In this document: piece after piece, positions 17,549 to 27,400 of the stretch | Position numbering within the stretch: the first letter of the stretch is position 1 | Layout: the number at the start of each line of letters is the position of its first letter | Assembly (NCBI GenBank): GCA_011090425.1 | Contig: PHGD01000003.1 | Location: 1-64,000 of the forward strand | DNA: 64,000 nucleotides | Source: Nitrospira sp. LK70 | Lineage (GTDB): Bacteria > Nitrospirota > Nitrospiria > Nitrospirales > Nitrospiraceae | Direction: 5' to 3' | Notes under the pieces: generated by a model | Told to the model about the DNA's origin: nothing | The model's database searches: none | What the model saw: only the letters and a program-made list of their open reading frames with translations | Position numbers and translations under genes: made by a program

Positions 17549-18958
17549 TTACTTCGCCAGCGAACGAATGTAGTGAATTAGCTGCCATACTTGATCATCA
17601 GACAAGCCGGAAAACGCCATCATCCCTGTCCCCATGGAACCATTCTTGATGATCCAGAATAACTGACCATCTGGGATCTCGCGCATCATCATTCCACAGG
17701 TAAAGTTTCTGGGAGGCGGCACCAAGGCAGCGCCCATCAAGCCCTTTCCATCACCCTGCTCGCCGTGACACATCACGCAAGCGGCCGGCTGCGCCGTTCT
17801 GAGAAACAACTCTTTCCCCGCCCGGATCGTACTCGTAGAGGATGGCAGCGGACTCGTTCTGGTCAGGAAGTCTTCCGGTGCTTTGGTCGTCTTGCGTGGC
17901 TGCACGCAGGCGCCGCCCTGAGCACCGCCACCCGCAGCGGCGACATCCGGTATTCCCTTGAACGTCACCTTTAAATAGGCGATCACATCCGCCACGCCCT
18001 GTTGCCCGATGGTCAGGCCCCAGTACGGCATGTTCGGCGATTTTCCGACGCCCAGGCCGCCGTGGTTGATCACATTGTAGAGGTATTCCATCGGAAGCTT
18101 CTCGAACGGCATGTTGGCGTGGATGGCCGGTTTCGGTTCGAGCCCAGAGGCGGCGGGACCGTCGCCCTTGCCGGTGAAGCCGTGGCACTGGGCGCAATAT
18201 TCCTTGTAGAGCCCCTTTCCCCTCTCAACACTCGCGTTGGCGAACTCCTGACTCGTCCAAGGCTCGTAATACTTGAAGTCTTTGACGCCTTGTGCGGCAA
18301 GGAACCCCATCACCGCCCGCAATTGCGGGTCGGTCGCATCTGCCAGAAACTCTCCGGTATGGATGATGAAGTCCTGCGGATTCTGGCCGAAACGATAGAG
18401 CCAATCCACGTTGTATCGCTGACCGGCATTCTGCAACGCGGTACTCTGCGGGCCACCGATAATCTTGCCGTTCTCCTCGATCGTATGGCAGCCGAGGCAG
18501 GCATGAGCCTTATAAGCCATCCCCCCGAACGTCACGTCAAACTTCGTCACTTTCGAGAGATCAAATGCACCGACCGTCACGCGCGGGTCTATGTTGTGTT
18601 GCGCAAAGTAATCGGCGATTTCGTTCGCCTCAGATTCTGTCACCATCAGGTGTTTCGATTGAACCTCCGTCACATCCCACCGATAGCCTTTGACATAGAT
18701 TGGGGCTTCTTTTCCGGTGAGCCAACGAATAAGCCAAGACCGTTGATACTTGCTGCCGGCCCAGATCAAGTCAGGAGCTCGGAGATTGAATCGAGAGTCG
18801 GCTGTGCCATCCAACCGGTGACATTGCACACAGGTTTGTTGGAGCAGATCCTTTGCACGGGATTGATCGCTCGCAAAGGATGGGGCATGAAATAGAGCCA
18901 CTCCTACTGTCAGAGTCACGGTGGCGGCAATCACTCTCGTAATTCCTCCCAGATCCAT
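17549..18958 (-). CDS. Tetrahaem c-type cytochrome (four fused class I domains)
   Basis: A 469-residue exported protein with signal peptide (VIAATVTLTVGVALFHAPSFA). Four haem sites lie in order: CVQCH (about 42), CLGCH (about 155), CAQCH (about 255) and CVMCH (about 395). The last domain has the Met ligand in NGSMGTGMMAFSGLSDDQVW, nearly the same as in the cytochrome at 16047-16586. The ATG at 18958 has AGGAGG six bases upstream; the long upstream open frame is not coding. It is probably a periplasmic electron conduit. Confidence 0.92.
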   Translation of the reverse strand: MDLGGITRVIAATVTLTVGVALFHAPSFASDQSRAKDLLQQTCVQCHRLDGTADSRFNLRAPDLIWAGSKYQRSWLIRWLTGKEAPIYVKGYRWDVTEVQSKHLMVTESEANEIADYFAQHNIDPRVTVGAFDLSKVTKFDVTFGGMAYKAHACLGCHTIEENGKIIGGPQSTALQNAGQRYNVDWLYRFGQNPQDFIIHTGEFLADATDPQLRAVMGFLAAQGVKDFKYYEPWTSQEFANASVERGKGLYKEYCAQCHGFTGKGDGPAASGLEPKPAIHANMPFEKLPMEYLYNVINHGGLGVGKSPNMPYWGLTIGQQGVADVIAYLKVTFKGIPDVAAAGGGAQGGACVQPRKTTKAPEDFLTRTSPLPSSTSTIRAGKELFLRTAQPAACVMCHGEQGDGKGLMGAALVPPPRNFTCGMMMREIPDGQLFWIIKNGSMGTGMMAFSGLSDDQVWQLIHYIRSLAK

Positions 18959-19020
18959 CTCGCCCTCCTTCGGTCGATGAGGCATTGTCCGGAAATCCCC
19001 GTTATGTCTTGTGTGTGTTC

Positions 19021-19440
19021 TCACGACCCGTCGGCTTTCTGATGCGTGGGCGGGTTCAACTTGATCTCGATGGTCGGCGTCACTGCGATTGATTGGTGCA
19101 CGGTGCAACCATGCGCCACCTTCAACAGCCGCTCTCTTTGTTCCACCGTGATTCGATGGGGAAGGTGGATTCCAATATCGATATGGCCGACTCGGTGTGG
19201 ACTCTCGGCCATCGTCCATTCCGCATCGACTGCCAAGCCGTCTCGGGAAATGCCGTGCCGCCCGCAGAATTGACCGACGAAATACGCGACACAAGTTGCA
19301 ACCGATCCGACAAAGAGCTCAACCGGACTCATTCCGGCATCTTGCCCTCCGTCCTCCACCACCTGGTCGGTGATGATTCGGTGCCGGCCGCTCACAATGT
19401 CGTAGCGGGTCCCTCCATGGAAGGTTGCCGTGAGTTTCAC
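19021..19440 (-). CDS. OsmC-family protein
   Basis: A protein of about 139 residues with the OsmC fold: DQVVEDGGQDAGMSPVELFV, then SVATCVAYFVGQFCGRHGI, and a C-terminal HGCTVHQSIAVTPTIEIKL. The two conserved cysteines (VATC and HGC) suit thiol-dependent peroxide reduction or a related redox role. The GTG at 19440 has AGG eight bases upstream; the GTG at 19449 is the alternative. It lies between cytochrome genes on the same strand. A paralogue lies at 31642-32076. Confidence 0.85.
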   Translation of the reverse strand: MKLTATFHGGTRYDIVSGRHRIITDQVVEDGGQDAGMSPVELFVGSVATCVAYFVGQFCGRHGISRDGLAVDAEWTMAESPHRVGHIDIGIHLPHRITVEQRERLLKVAHGCTVHQSIAVTPTIEIKLNPPTHQKADGS

Positions 19441-19512
19441 GGCACACACCTAGTCATGACCATTCCTTTACCATTGATGAATGCCGCTTTGCGTCCGCCA
19501 CCTGTCACAACA

Positions 19513-20367
19513 TCAATAGGGCACATCCTCCGGCTTGCCTCCCTTCGGCCAATCATGGATCTTGTCGGGAAAATCCGGTCGAGGCTGAGTATTGATATAG
19601 GCCGCGGTATCGATGGCGTCATGATCCGTCACCGTCCACCCCCAGCCTCGCGGCATGTTGGCCTTAATAAAGGAGGCGGCCACGCTGATCCGCGCCATTC
19701 CTGCGCCGATGTTGTACGAACGTGGTCCCCACACAGGAGGCCCTGTCATCGTCCCTTGCCCATCGGAGCCATGGCAGAAGACACATTTCTTTTCAAACAC
19801 CTTCTTACCGTTCACTGGGTCTGGCTGATGCGTTGAGGTTAGTCGCGGGATTCCTCGCCATGGGACCTCGATATCGGGTGGCATATTCTGCGATAACCAC
19901 TCGATGTATGCGACAATGGCCGTGAGTTTCACACTGTCGGGCGGGAGAGCTTTCCCGTTCAGACTGCGCTCGAAACACTCATTTATTCGATCCGCCAGCG
20001 TCATCTGTCGGCCGGCTCGTTCACGATACTGTGGATAGAGCGTACTGATGCCGACGAATGATGCGGCATTCGGATTGAGCCCCGCATCCAAATGACAATT
20101 GGTGCAGTTGAGCGCGTTTCCAACATACCGTTTCCCATACTGTTGCGTATTGACTACCATCTCGTAGCCCAATCGGATCTGCTCGCCTCTCAGATCACCT
20201 GGAATAGTTTCGGGCGACGGCGGGACGAACAACGCGTCGCCCGGCAACTCCGTGCTCCGACGATCAGCCGCCTCCTCACTCCCCGTCACCCGCGAGGGCG
20301 GGACACAACTGATCGTCCCCAACAAGGTACTCATCAACACGACCCCTGCCATGACCGGTCGGCTCAT
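19513..20367 (-). CDS. TsdA-like dihaem cytochrome c
   Basis: A 284-residue exported protein with two haem sites: NCTNCH (about 88-93) and CVFCHG (about 198). The blocks RINECFERSLNGKALPPDSV, WGPRSYNIGAGMARI and the NMPRG stretch follow the pattern of TsdA-type thiosulfate dehydrogenases/tetrathionate reductases. The Cys in INECFERS sits in the region where TsdA has its unusual Cys haem ligand (from memory of the family). The signal region ends LLGTISC, so it could be a lipoprotein, although -3 is Thr. The substrate is not provable here. Confidence 0.82.
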   Translation of the reverse strand: MSRPVMAGVVLMSTLLGTISCVPPSRVTGSEEAADRRSTELPGDALFVPPSPETIPGDLRGEQIRLGYEMVVNTQQYGKRYVGNALNCTNCHLDAGLNPNAASFVGISTLYPQYRERAGRQMTLADRINECFERSLNGKALPPDSVKLTAIVAYIEWLSQNMPPDIEVPWRGIPRLTSTHQPDPVNGKKVFEKKCVFCHGSDGQGTMTGPPVWGPRSYNIGAGMARISVAASFIKANMPRGWGWTVTDHDAIDTAAYINTQPRPDFPDKIHDWPKGGKPEDVPY

Positions 20368-20377
20368 CGGTTAGCCT

Positions 20378-20596
20378 TCATTTCTTCAGACCAGACGCCG
20401 GGGAGCAGGTATTGATCCCCAACAGCGAGGACAGCGGACAATACCCCACCGCCCCGGTGAGCAGCAGTATGACCCCCGCCGCAAGTGCTGCTCCTGCAAC
20501 GGCGGTTGACAACCCCGCAAAGAGGCCGATCATGATCGCCAGAAGTCCTGCTCCAATTCGAATAGGTCTCTCAATCCCTCCCACATTGCACTTCAT
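20378..20596 (-). CDS. DUF2892 (YgaP-like) small membrane protein
   Basis: A 72-residue protein with two hydrophobic helices and the family pattern: MKCNVGGIERPIRIGAGLLA at the N-terminus and GYCPLSSLLGINTC near the end. Three cysteines (MKC, GYC, NTC) are placed as in DUF2892. GGAGG seven bases upstream picks the ATG at 20596 over the GTG two codons earlier. The role is unknown; in other bacteria such domains occur with rhodaneses and sulfur or redox genes. A second, shorter copy lies at 62214-62402. Confidence 0.88.
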   Translation of the reverse strand: MKCNVGGIERPIRIGAGLLAIMIGLFAGLSTAVAGAALAAGVILLLTGAVGYCPLSSLLGINTCSPASGLKK

Positions 20597-20680
20597 TGCC
20601 ACACCTCCTCGCTGAATCTGAACGCTGTTGATTCGCCTGTCACGATGATATGAGACAATAGGCGCGCATTGGATTCACCT

Positions 20681-21070
20681 TTATGGTTGGTCACGAGACT
20701 CAACTCCGAATGTGCGCACATAAGCCAAGACGTCCCACATCTCTTCATCAGAGAGGCTGTATTTCCACGCACCCATGGCAGTATTCGGTTTGCCTTCATG
20801 AATGCGCCGGAACAACGTACCGTCGAGTCGATTTTGGACAACAGACGAAGTGAGGTCAGCCGGCGGCGGAACAAGTTTGATTCCGAGCGCACCCTTGCCG
20901 TCGATTCCATGACACCGAATGCAGGTATTCACATAGATTTCCCGCCCGGTGACTGGATCACCTCCATTTGAGGAAGCAGTGAGGTCTTTCACTCCGATAT
21001 TGCTGAACCCCCACGCAGACATCACGGCTAACAATGCGCACAACGGCAACGTTCGCCTACCGAGCAGCAT
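20681..21070 (-). CDS. Monohaem class I cytochrome c
   Basis: A 129-residue exported cytochrome: signal helix (LPLCALLAVMSAWGF), haem site CIRCH at about residue 50, and distal Met in KPNTAMGAWKYSLSDEEMWD. AGGAG lies just before the ATG. It is the first gene of the redox island, transcribed away from the NRPS gene. Its C-terminal third closely resembles the remnant at 32658-32789. Confidence 0.92.
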   Translation of the reverse strand: MLLGRRTLPLCALLAVMSAWGFSNIGVKDLTASSNGGDPVTGREIYVNTCIRCHGIDGKGALGIKLVPPPADLTSSVVQNRLDGTLFRRIHEGKPNTAMGAWKYSLSDEEMWDVLAYVRTFGVESRDQP

Positions 21071-21482
21071 TTCTCCTCTCTGAATAGTCCCAACCTTGCG
21101 ATCAGCGTGCCATTAACTGCCAATGGGCATGGCGATGTCTGCCCTTAATTGTCAATCGGTTATGTTGTTTTGTTGAAGTCGTGTGGAGAAGCAGGAATCG
21201 ATTGGCGAAAAAACCCTCAAAGCCGCTCCGCCTAATGATGCAGAATGCTACAGACTTTGGCCTTGAGATACTCGAATTAGTGATTAGTCGGTAATTCCTT
21301 GCCTCACTTCCACCGACCTCAAGGCATCGACGGATTTTACATAAGGAAAGATGCACTTCGAGCATGAAACGTTCGTGAAGAAATTCCTTTGCGGTTAGAA
21401 ACAGGGAAATTCTTTGAATTTGTTATCAAGCACACTAACCTAGTCATCGGTGAAGGGATAGCCGGTAGTAGTTATTAGAGCT
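21071..21482. other. Divergent intergenic region between cytochrome c and the NRPS gene
   Basis: 412 nt that must hold the promoters of both the cytochrome (minus) and the NRPS (plus). On the plus strand TTGAAT (21414-21419) and TAACCT (21436-21441), 16 nt apart, are a weak sigma70-like candidate 42 nt before the TTG start. The stretch is more AT-rich than the flanking genes. I see no gene, clear operator or regulatory RNA. Confidence 0.35.
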
Positions 21483-24400
21483 TTGTCAGAGTCGAAGTCT
21501 GGGTGTCTCTCGTCCATGTCTAAGCTTCCTCCTCGGGCTATTCATAGCCTCCTTGACCTCTTCGAACTTCGATGCCGGCAAGAGCCGGACGAGCTTGCTT
21601 ATGCCCTTATTCGTGACAACCTCGAAATTGAGAGTCAGCTGACCTATGGTCAGCTTGAACGCAGGGTGCGCTCGCTTGCCGGTCATCTCGCGCGAGCGGT
21701 TTCACCGGAAACCAAAGCTCTTCTGCTCTACCCACAGGGACTTGATGCCGTGTGCGCCTTTTGGGCATGTGTCTGTGCCGGCGTCGTGCCGGTTCCAGCC
21801 CCGGCTCCAGATCCCGTTAGACAGAAACACAGCCTGCCGAGACTTCGCTCTATTATGGAGGATGCCCAGGCTTCGCTTGTGCTCACGACCTCCGGCATCC
21901 AGACTCTCCCTTCTGAGCTCTCAATCGCGAAGGGAGTGGGTCAGATTCAATGGATAGCGACTGATCAACCCTACGATGAGGCCGACTCGATTGAGTTGCC
22001 CTGCCCTCCCAACACCGCTCTTGCCTATCTGCAATATACCTCAGGATCGACGGCCGATCCTCGTGGCGTCATGATCAGTCATGGGAACGTGCTCGCCCAT
22101 TGCAACGCCTTGAGTCTGGCCGGAGAAGTGTCGGACAGCAGCCGGTCACTCTGCTGGTTGCCGTACTTCCATGACTATGGGTTACTGCATGGAATCATCG
22201 CCCCGTTCTATGCCGGTATTCCCGCCTATCTGATGTCGCCCATCACATTTCTCCGGCGGCCGCTGCGCTGGCTTGAGGCATTGTCTCGATTTGCGATTAC
22301 CCACAGCGGGGGACCGAACTTTTGCTATGAGGCTTGCCTCAGGGCTGTACGGCAGCAAGAAGGGTGGCAAGCCGACTTGAGTACATGGATGGTTGCCAGT
22401 TGCGGCGCCGAACCAATCCATCCAGATACGGTTGCGCAGTTTATTGCCATTTTTGGTTCGCGTGGCTTCCGAAGCAAGGCATTTGCCCCGGGGTATGGGC
22501 TTGCGGAAGCCACGCTGTTGGTAACGATGAAGCGGGCCGGAGTCGAACCGAGCTTCTTGCATGTAGACGCCGACGCGTTGGCCGACTCGATCGTTAAAGA
22601 GTCCCCCGCATCGCAACAGCAAACGCGGACATTGGTCGGCTGTGGGGAGCCTCTCGAAGAGACTCATGTACGGATTGTGAATCCGACGACTCACTGCGAG
22701 TGCCAGCCAGCTGTTGTAGGAGAAGTGTGGCTAGCTGGAGCCGGAGTCGGTTCTGGATACTGGGGCAAACCGGAAGAAACCGACGCCACATTTCATGCCA
22801 CAATCGCTGGGTCAGGAGAGGGTCCCTATTTACGGACAGGCGATTTTGGATTCCTCCAGCGCGGAGAGCTGTTCTTGACCGGACGCCTCAAAGACCTGAT
22901 CATCGTGCGTGGGCGAAATTATTATCCTCACGATCTGGAGTGGTCAGCCCAACAGGCGCATCCCGGCTTGCGACGTGGAGGTGGAGCAGCCTTCTCCGTT
23001 GAGGGAAAGACCGGAGAGCTGGTGGTGCTGGTCCATGAGATCGAGAAGCAGCTTTCTGAATCCAACCTGACGGAAGTGGTGAACTGCATCCGTCGCGCGC
23101 TGGCCGACGAATATGAACTCGAAATCCCCACGGTGGTGCTGGTCAAGTCCAGCGCGATCCCCAGAACCTCCAGCGGAAAAATTCAGCGGGGCGCCTGCAG
23201 AGCCGCCTTTGAGTCAGGCCGACTCGCCGTAGTCATGGTGAGCACGCTGGACCTGGCTCCGGAGGCGGAAACCGAGGGAGCACCGAACGAGACTCCGCAA
23301 ACTACCGTCGAGAAACGACTGGCCGATATCTGGCAAGAGGTGCTCGGAGGACAGTATCCGCGCCGCCATGCGAACTTCTTCGCACTCGGAGGCAATTCGC
23401 TCCTCGCAGCACAGGTTGTTGCGCGCATCCTCGATGTCTTCCACGTCGAGCTCCCGCTCAGCCTGCTGTTCGAATGCCCGACATTGTCCTCACTTGCCGC
23501 TCGAATCGGTCAACCGAGCGCAAGTCCGAATGATCCGGACCGGTACACAAATGGCGACGTCGAGACGCGAATTCCACCTGTTCCGCTGCTCTCGGCATCC
23601 GTAAGGGAAGGCAGAATCCCTCTCAGTCCCTCGCAGCAGCGACTGTGGTTCCTGGAGCAAGTTCGCCCTGGGAGCGCGATCAACCATATTTCCATGGAAG
23701 TGCGTATACGGGGGGCGATCAACCCTGAGGTGTTGGAGCGGTCCGTGCAGGAAATCGCCCGTCGTCACGAGATTCTTCGAACTCGTTTCGGATCGGAGCG
23801 AGGTGAGGGATTCGCGGAAGTTTCCTCTCAGACAATCGTCACGATCGGACGACAAGATTTCCAAACATTGGACCCTCTAGAGCAAGAGATGCAGGTGCGG
23901 CAATTCCTTCGAACGGAGAGGAGCCGACCATTCGACTTACGACAGGGGCCGTTACTCAGAGTGACCCTGCTGGCCCTTGAACCGACTGTGCATGCCTTGG
24001 CACTGACATTCCACCGTCTTGTCGCCGATGGGTGGTCTCTCCGTATCTTCTGGAAAGAATTGGCCCTTCTTTGGGAAGCCGGTGGCGATGTTCAAGAGGC
24101 TCGCCTTCCGACATTGACCGTTCAGTATGCGGACTATGCCGATTGGCAGAGAGCCAGGCTTGATCATGGCCTTCGTGAGGTCCATCGAGCCTACTGGGTT
24201 CGGCAGTTGAGCGGCGCTCGTTCTCCCGCTGAATTACCGGTCGATCGTCAGAGGCCGCGGGTGCGCACGTTCGAGGGAGGCGTCCGATCACGGTCGCTTT
24301 CTGCGAAACTTTCGGCCGGCCTCGCCCTCTTCTGTCAGCATCAGAACGTCACGACGTTCATGGTGCTGTATTCCGTCTTTGCAATTTGGCTGCGTCGCTA

Positions 24401-27400
24401 CACACAAGAGTCGGATGTCGTCATTGGATCGATCGTGGCCGGCAGGCGTCGGAGAGAACTCGAAGACGTGATGGGATATTGCGTCAATACTGTGGCGTTG
24501 CGGTCCGAGCTCTCGGATGGGATGACAGGACAAGAATTGCTGAAGCAGGTCCGTCGGGTGGTGATGGGGGCCTATGACCATCAGGACCTACCGTTTGAAG
24601 AGGTCATCGAGGCGCTGTCATTACAACGAGAGCGTCAGCTGTCTCCGCTGTTTAACGTCATGATCGTGTATGAAGATGACCCCTTGTCCACGTTCATCGT
24701 CAGGGATCTTGAGGTCGCTCATCTCCCCTGGGAGCCGACTGCGTCGGAGTTCGATCTTGTGTTGATGGTGGTCACCAAGGTGGACGGCCTGGACTTGGCG
24801 TTGCTCCATGATTCCACGATTTTCGACGACTCGACGATCGACCGCATGTTGGGGCAGCTTGAGATCCTTCTTGAGGAATTTCTCACGAAACCTGAGACTC
24901 CTCTTGACCGACTTTCATGGCTGACCGCCGATGAGAAACGGCACATTCAACTGACGTGGAACGAACCACGTCACTCGGCCTCTGGTATCCATGCGCTCAT
25001 CGAGGCACAAGTTGATCGGACTCCTCATGTCCCGGCTGTCACGTGCGGAGACCAGTCCATCAGCTACCAGGAACTAAACCAGCGAGCGAATCGAGTCGCT
25101 CGATCGCTCCAGAAATTAGGAGTCGTTGCAGATCTCCCGGTAGGCCTCTGTGTCGAGCGCTCGGTGGACGCTCTCGTGGGGCTGCTGGCTATTCTCAAAG
25201 CCGGGGGCGGGTATGTTCCTCTGGATCCCTCCTTCCCCAGTCATCGTCTCCAGCTCATACTGGAGGACGCCCAAGTTTCCATCGTCGTCACACAGGCACA
25301 CCTCCATACCCATCTACAGAGCTACCGAGGCCAAATCTGTGACATCGAGACCTTGTCGACGTCCACCGTGGGCGCAGCGGAGGAGGAGAACTTAGCACTT
25401 CCTGTTTCCCCGGATCAGCTCGCCTATATCATCTACACCTCTGGCTCGACAGGACACCCCAAGGGCGTGGCCGTGCCACACCGCAGTCTGGTGACCTCTC
25501 TTCAGGCCAGACTTCAGTACTATCAGGAACCGGTTTCCAGGTTTTTACTGAGCTTCTCGCTGGCCTTTGATGGGTCCGTGACGGGCATATTTTGGACGTT
25601 GCTGCAGGGAGGGGAACTGGTCATTCCATCCGAAACCGTCCATCGAGACCCCACCGAGCTGGCAACGCTCATCGAGCACCATCGCATCTCACACATCGTG
25701 TGGGTCCCTTCTCTGTACCGTGTCGTGCTGGGTGAAGTGGTGAGTACTCAGCTGGAGTCGCTGCGTGTCGTCATTACTGCCGGAGAAAGTCTGCCGCTTG
25801 AACTTGTGCAACGACATTACCAGCTCCTGCCTCATGCCACGCTGTACAACGAGTACGGGCCAACGGAGACCACGGTCTGGTGCAGCGTGTATCAAACGAC
25901 TCGTGAGGAAACGGGGGCCCGCGTACCGATCGGCAAACCCATCGATCATATGCAGCTCTATGTGCTGGACGGGCGCCTGCAACCGATGCCTATCGACGTA
26001 CCGGGAGAACTCTATATCTCGGGGGAGTGTCTGGCCCGTGGTTATGTCAACCAACCGCAGCTGACCCAAGAGCGGTTTCTTGCGAATCCCTTCGTGGCCT
26101 GCACCAGGCTCTATCGGACCGGTGACCTGGCGCGGTATCGCGCCGACGGCAATGTGGAGTTCCTGGGAAGAGTGGATCAACAAGTTAAGCTGCGCGGATA
26201 TCGGATCGAACTAGGCGAAATCGAATATGTGCTGAGTAACTTCCCGGGCGTGCAGCAAGCTGCGGCCCTTCTTCGGCAGGATAAGCCGGAGCAGCATCGG
26301 TTGGTGGGCTATGTCGCCGGCGAGCCATCACTGAGAGAGAGGCTCGACCAGATTCGCAGTCATCTTGCAGCTCGATTACCGCACTACATGGTGCCATCCA
26401 TCATTCTGTGGCTGGAAACGATGCCGCTCAGTGCCACCGGGAAAGTGAATCGACATGCGCTTCCCACTCCGGAACTCACAACCGGTCGGACGGCAGCCAG
26501 GATTGCTCCAAGAAATCAGGTCGAAGAATCACTGGCGGAGCTGTGGAAATCCGTGCTTCAAGTCCCCGAGGCAGGCATCCATGACCACTTCTTCGAGCAG
26601 GGAGGCCACTCCCTGGTGGCGACCCAGCTCGTCTCCCGGATACACGAGCTTTTTGAAGTCGATGTCTCCCTCCAGGCGCTTTTTGAGCGCCCGACCATCG
26701 CGGCATTGACCGAAGAAGTCATGCGGTTGCGTCAGAAGGAAAAGGCTTCCGTGATGCCGCCGATCGTTCCGGTGCTCAGGGACCAGCCGCTCCCACTTTC
26801 CTATTCTCAGCAACGCATGTGGCTCCTGCATCAGCTGGCTCCTCAGAGCACAGCCTATAACATGCCGTTCGCGTCGCGGCAGATGGGACGCCTCAACAAG
26901 GCCGCCCTCCGGAGTACGATCGATGCCATCTGTAGCCGACATGAGGCATTTAGAACGACGTTCACGATGAGGGGTGATGGACCGGTCCAAGTGATCCACC
27001 CCTTTCGCCCTCCCCATTGGGTCGAGATGGACCTTCAGGGCGTACCCCTCGAACAGCGAGGACAGCAGGCGGCTCGACTTGTCGAGCAGGAAGCGAACCA
27101 ACCGTTTGATCTTGAGAAGGGCCCTCTGGCGCGGTTCCTCTTGATTGAGATCGAGCCCGAGGACTATGTGTTGGTCCTCACGATGCATCATATCATCGGA
27201 GACCAGTGGTCGTTCGGGATCATCGGGTATGAGTTTGCATTCTTCTACAATGCATTTTCCCGAGGAGAAATGCCTGCGCCAAAGACGATCCCGCTTCAGT
27301 ATGCCGACTACGCGGTGTGGCAGCGGCGTTGTCTGACCGACGACCGCCTCAGTACGCAATCGGATTATTGGCAGAAGAAACTGGCCGGACTGCCGAAGCT

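Noticed and set aside
18959-19294. 112-residue N-terminal extension of the tetrahaem cytochrome frame
   Set aside because: It is antisense-like composition rich in Arg, His and Ser and overlaps the OsmC gene. The ATG at 18958 has a strong ribosome site and begins a signal peptide.
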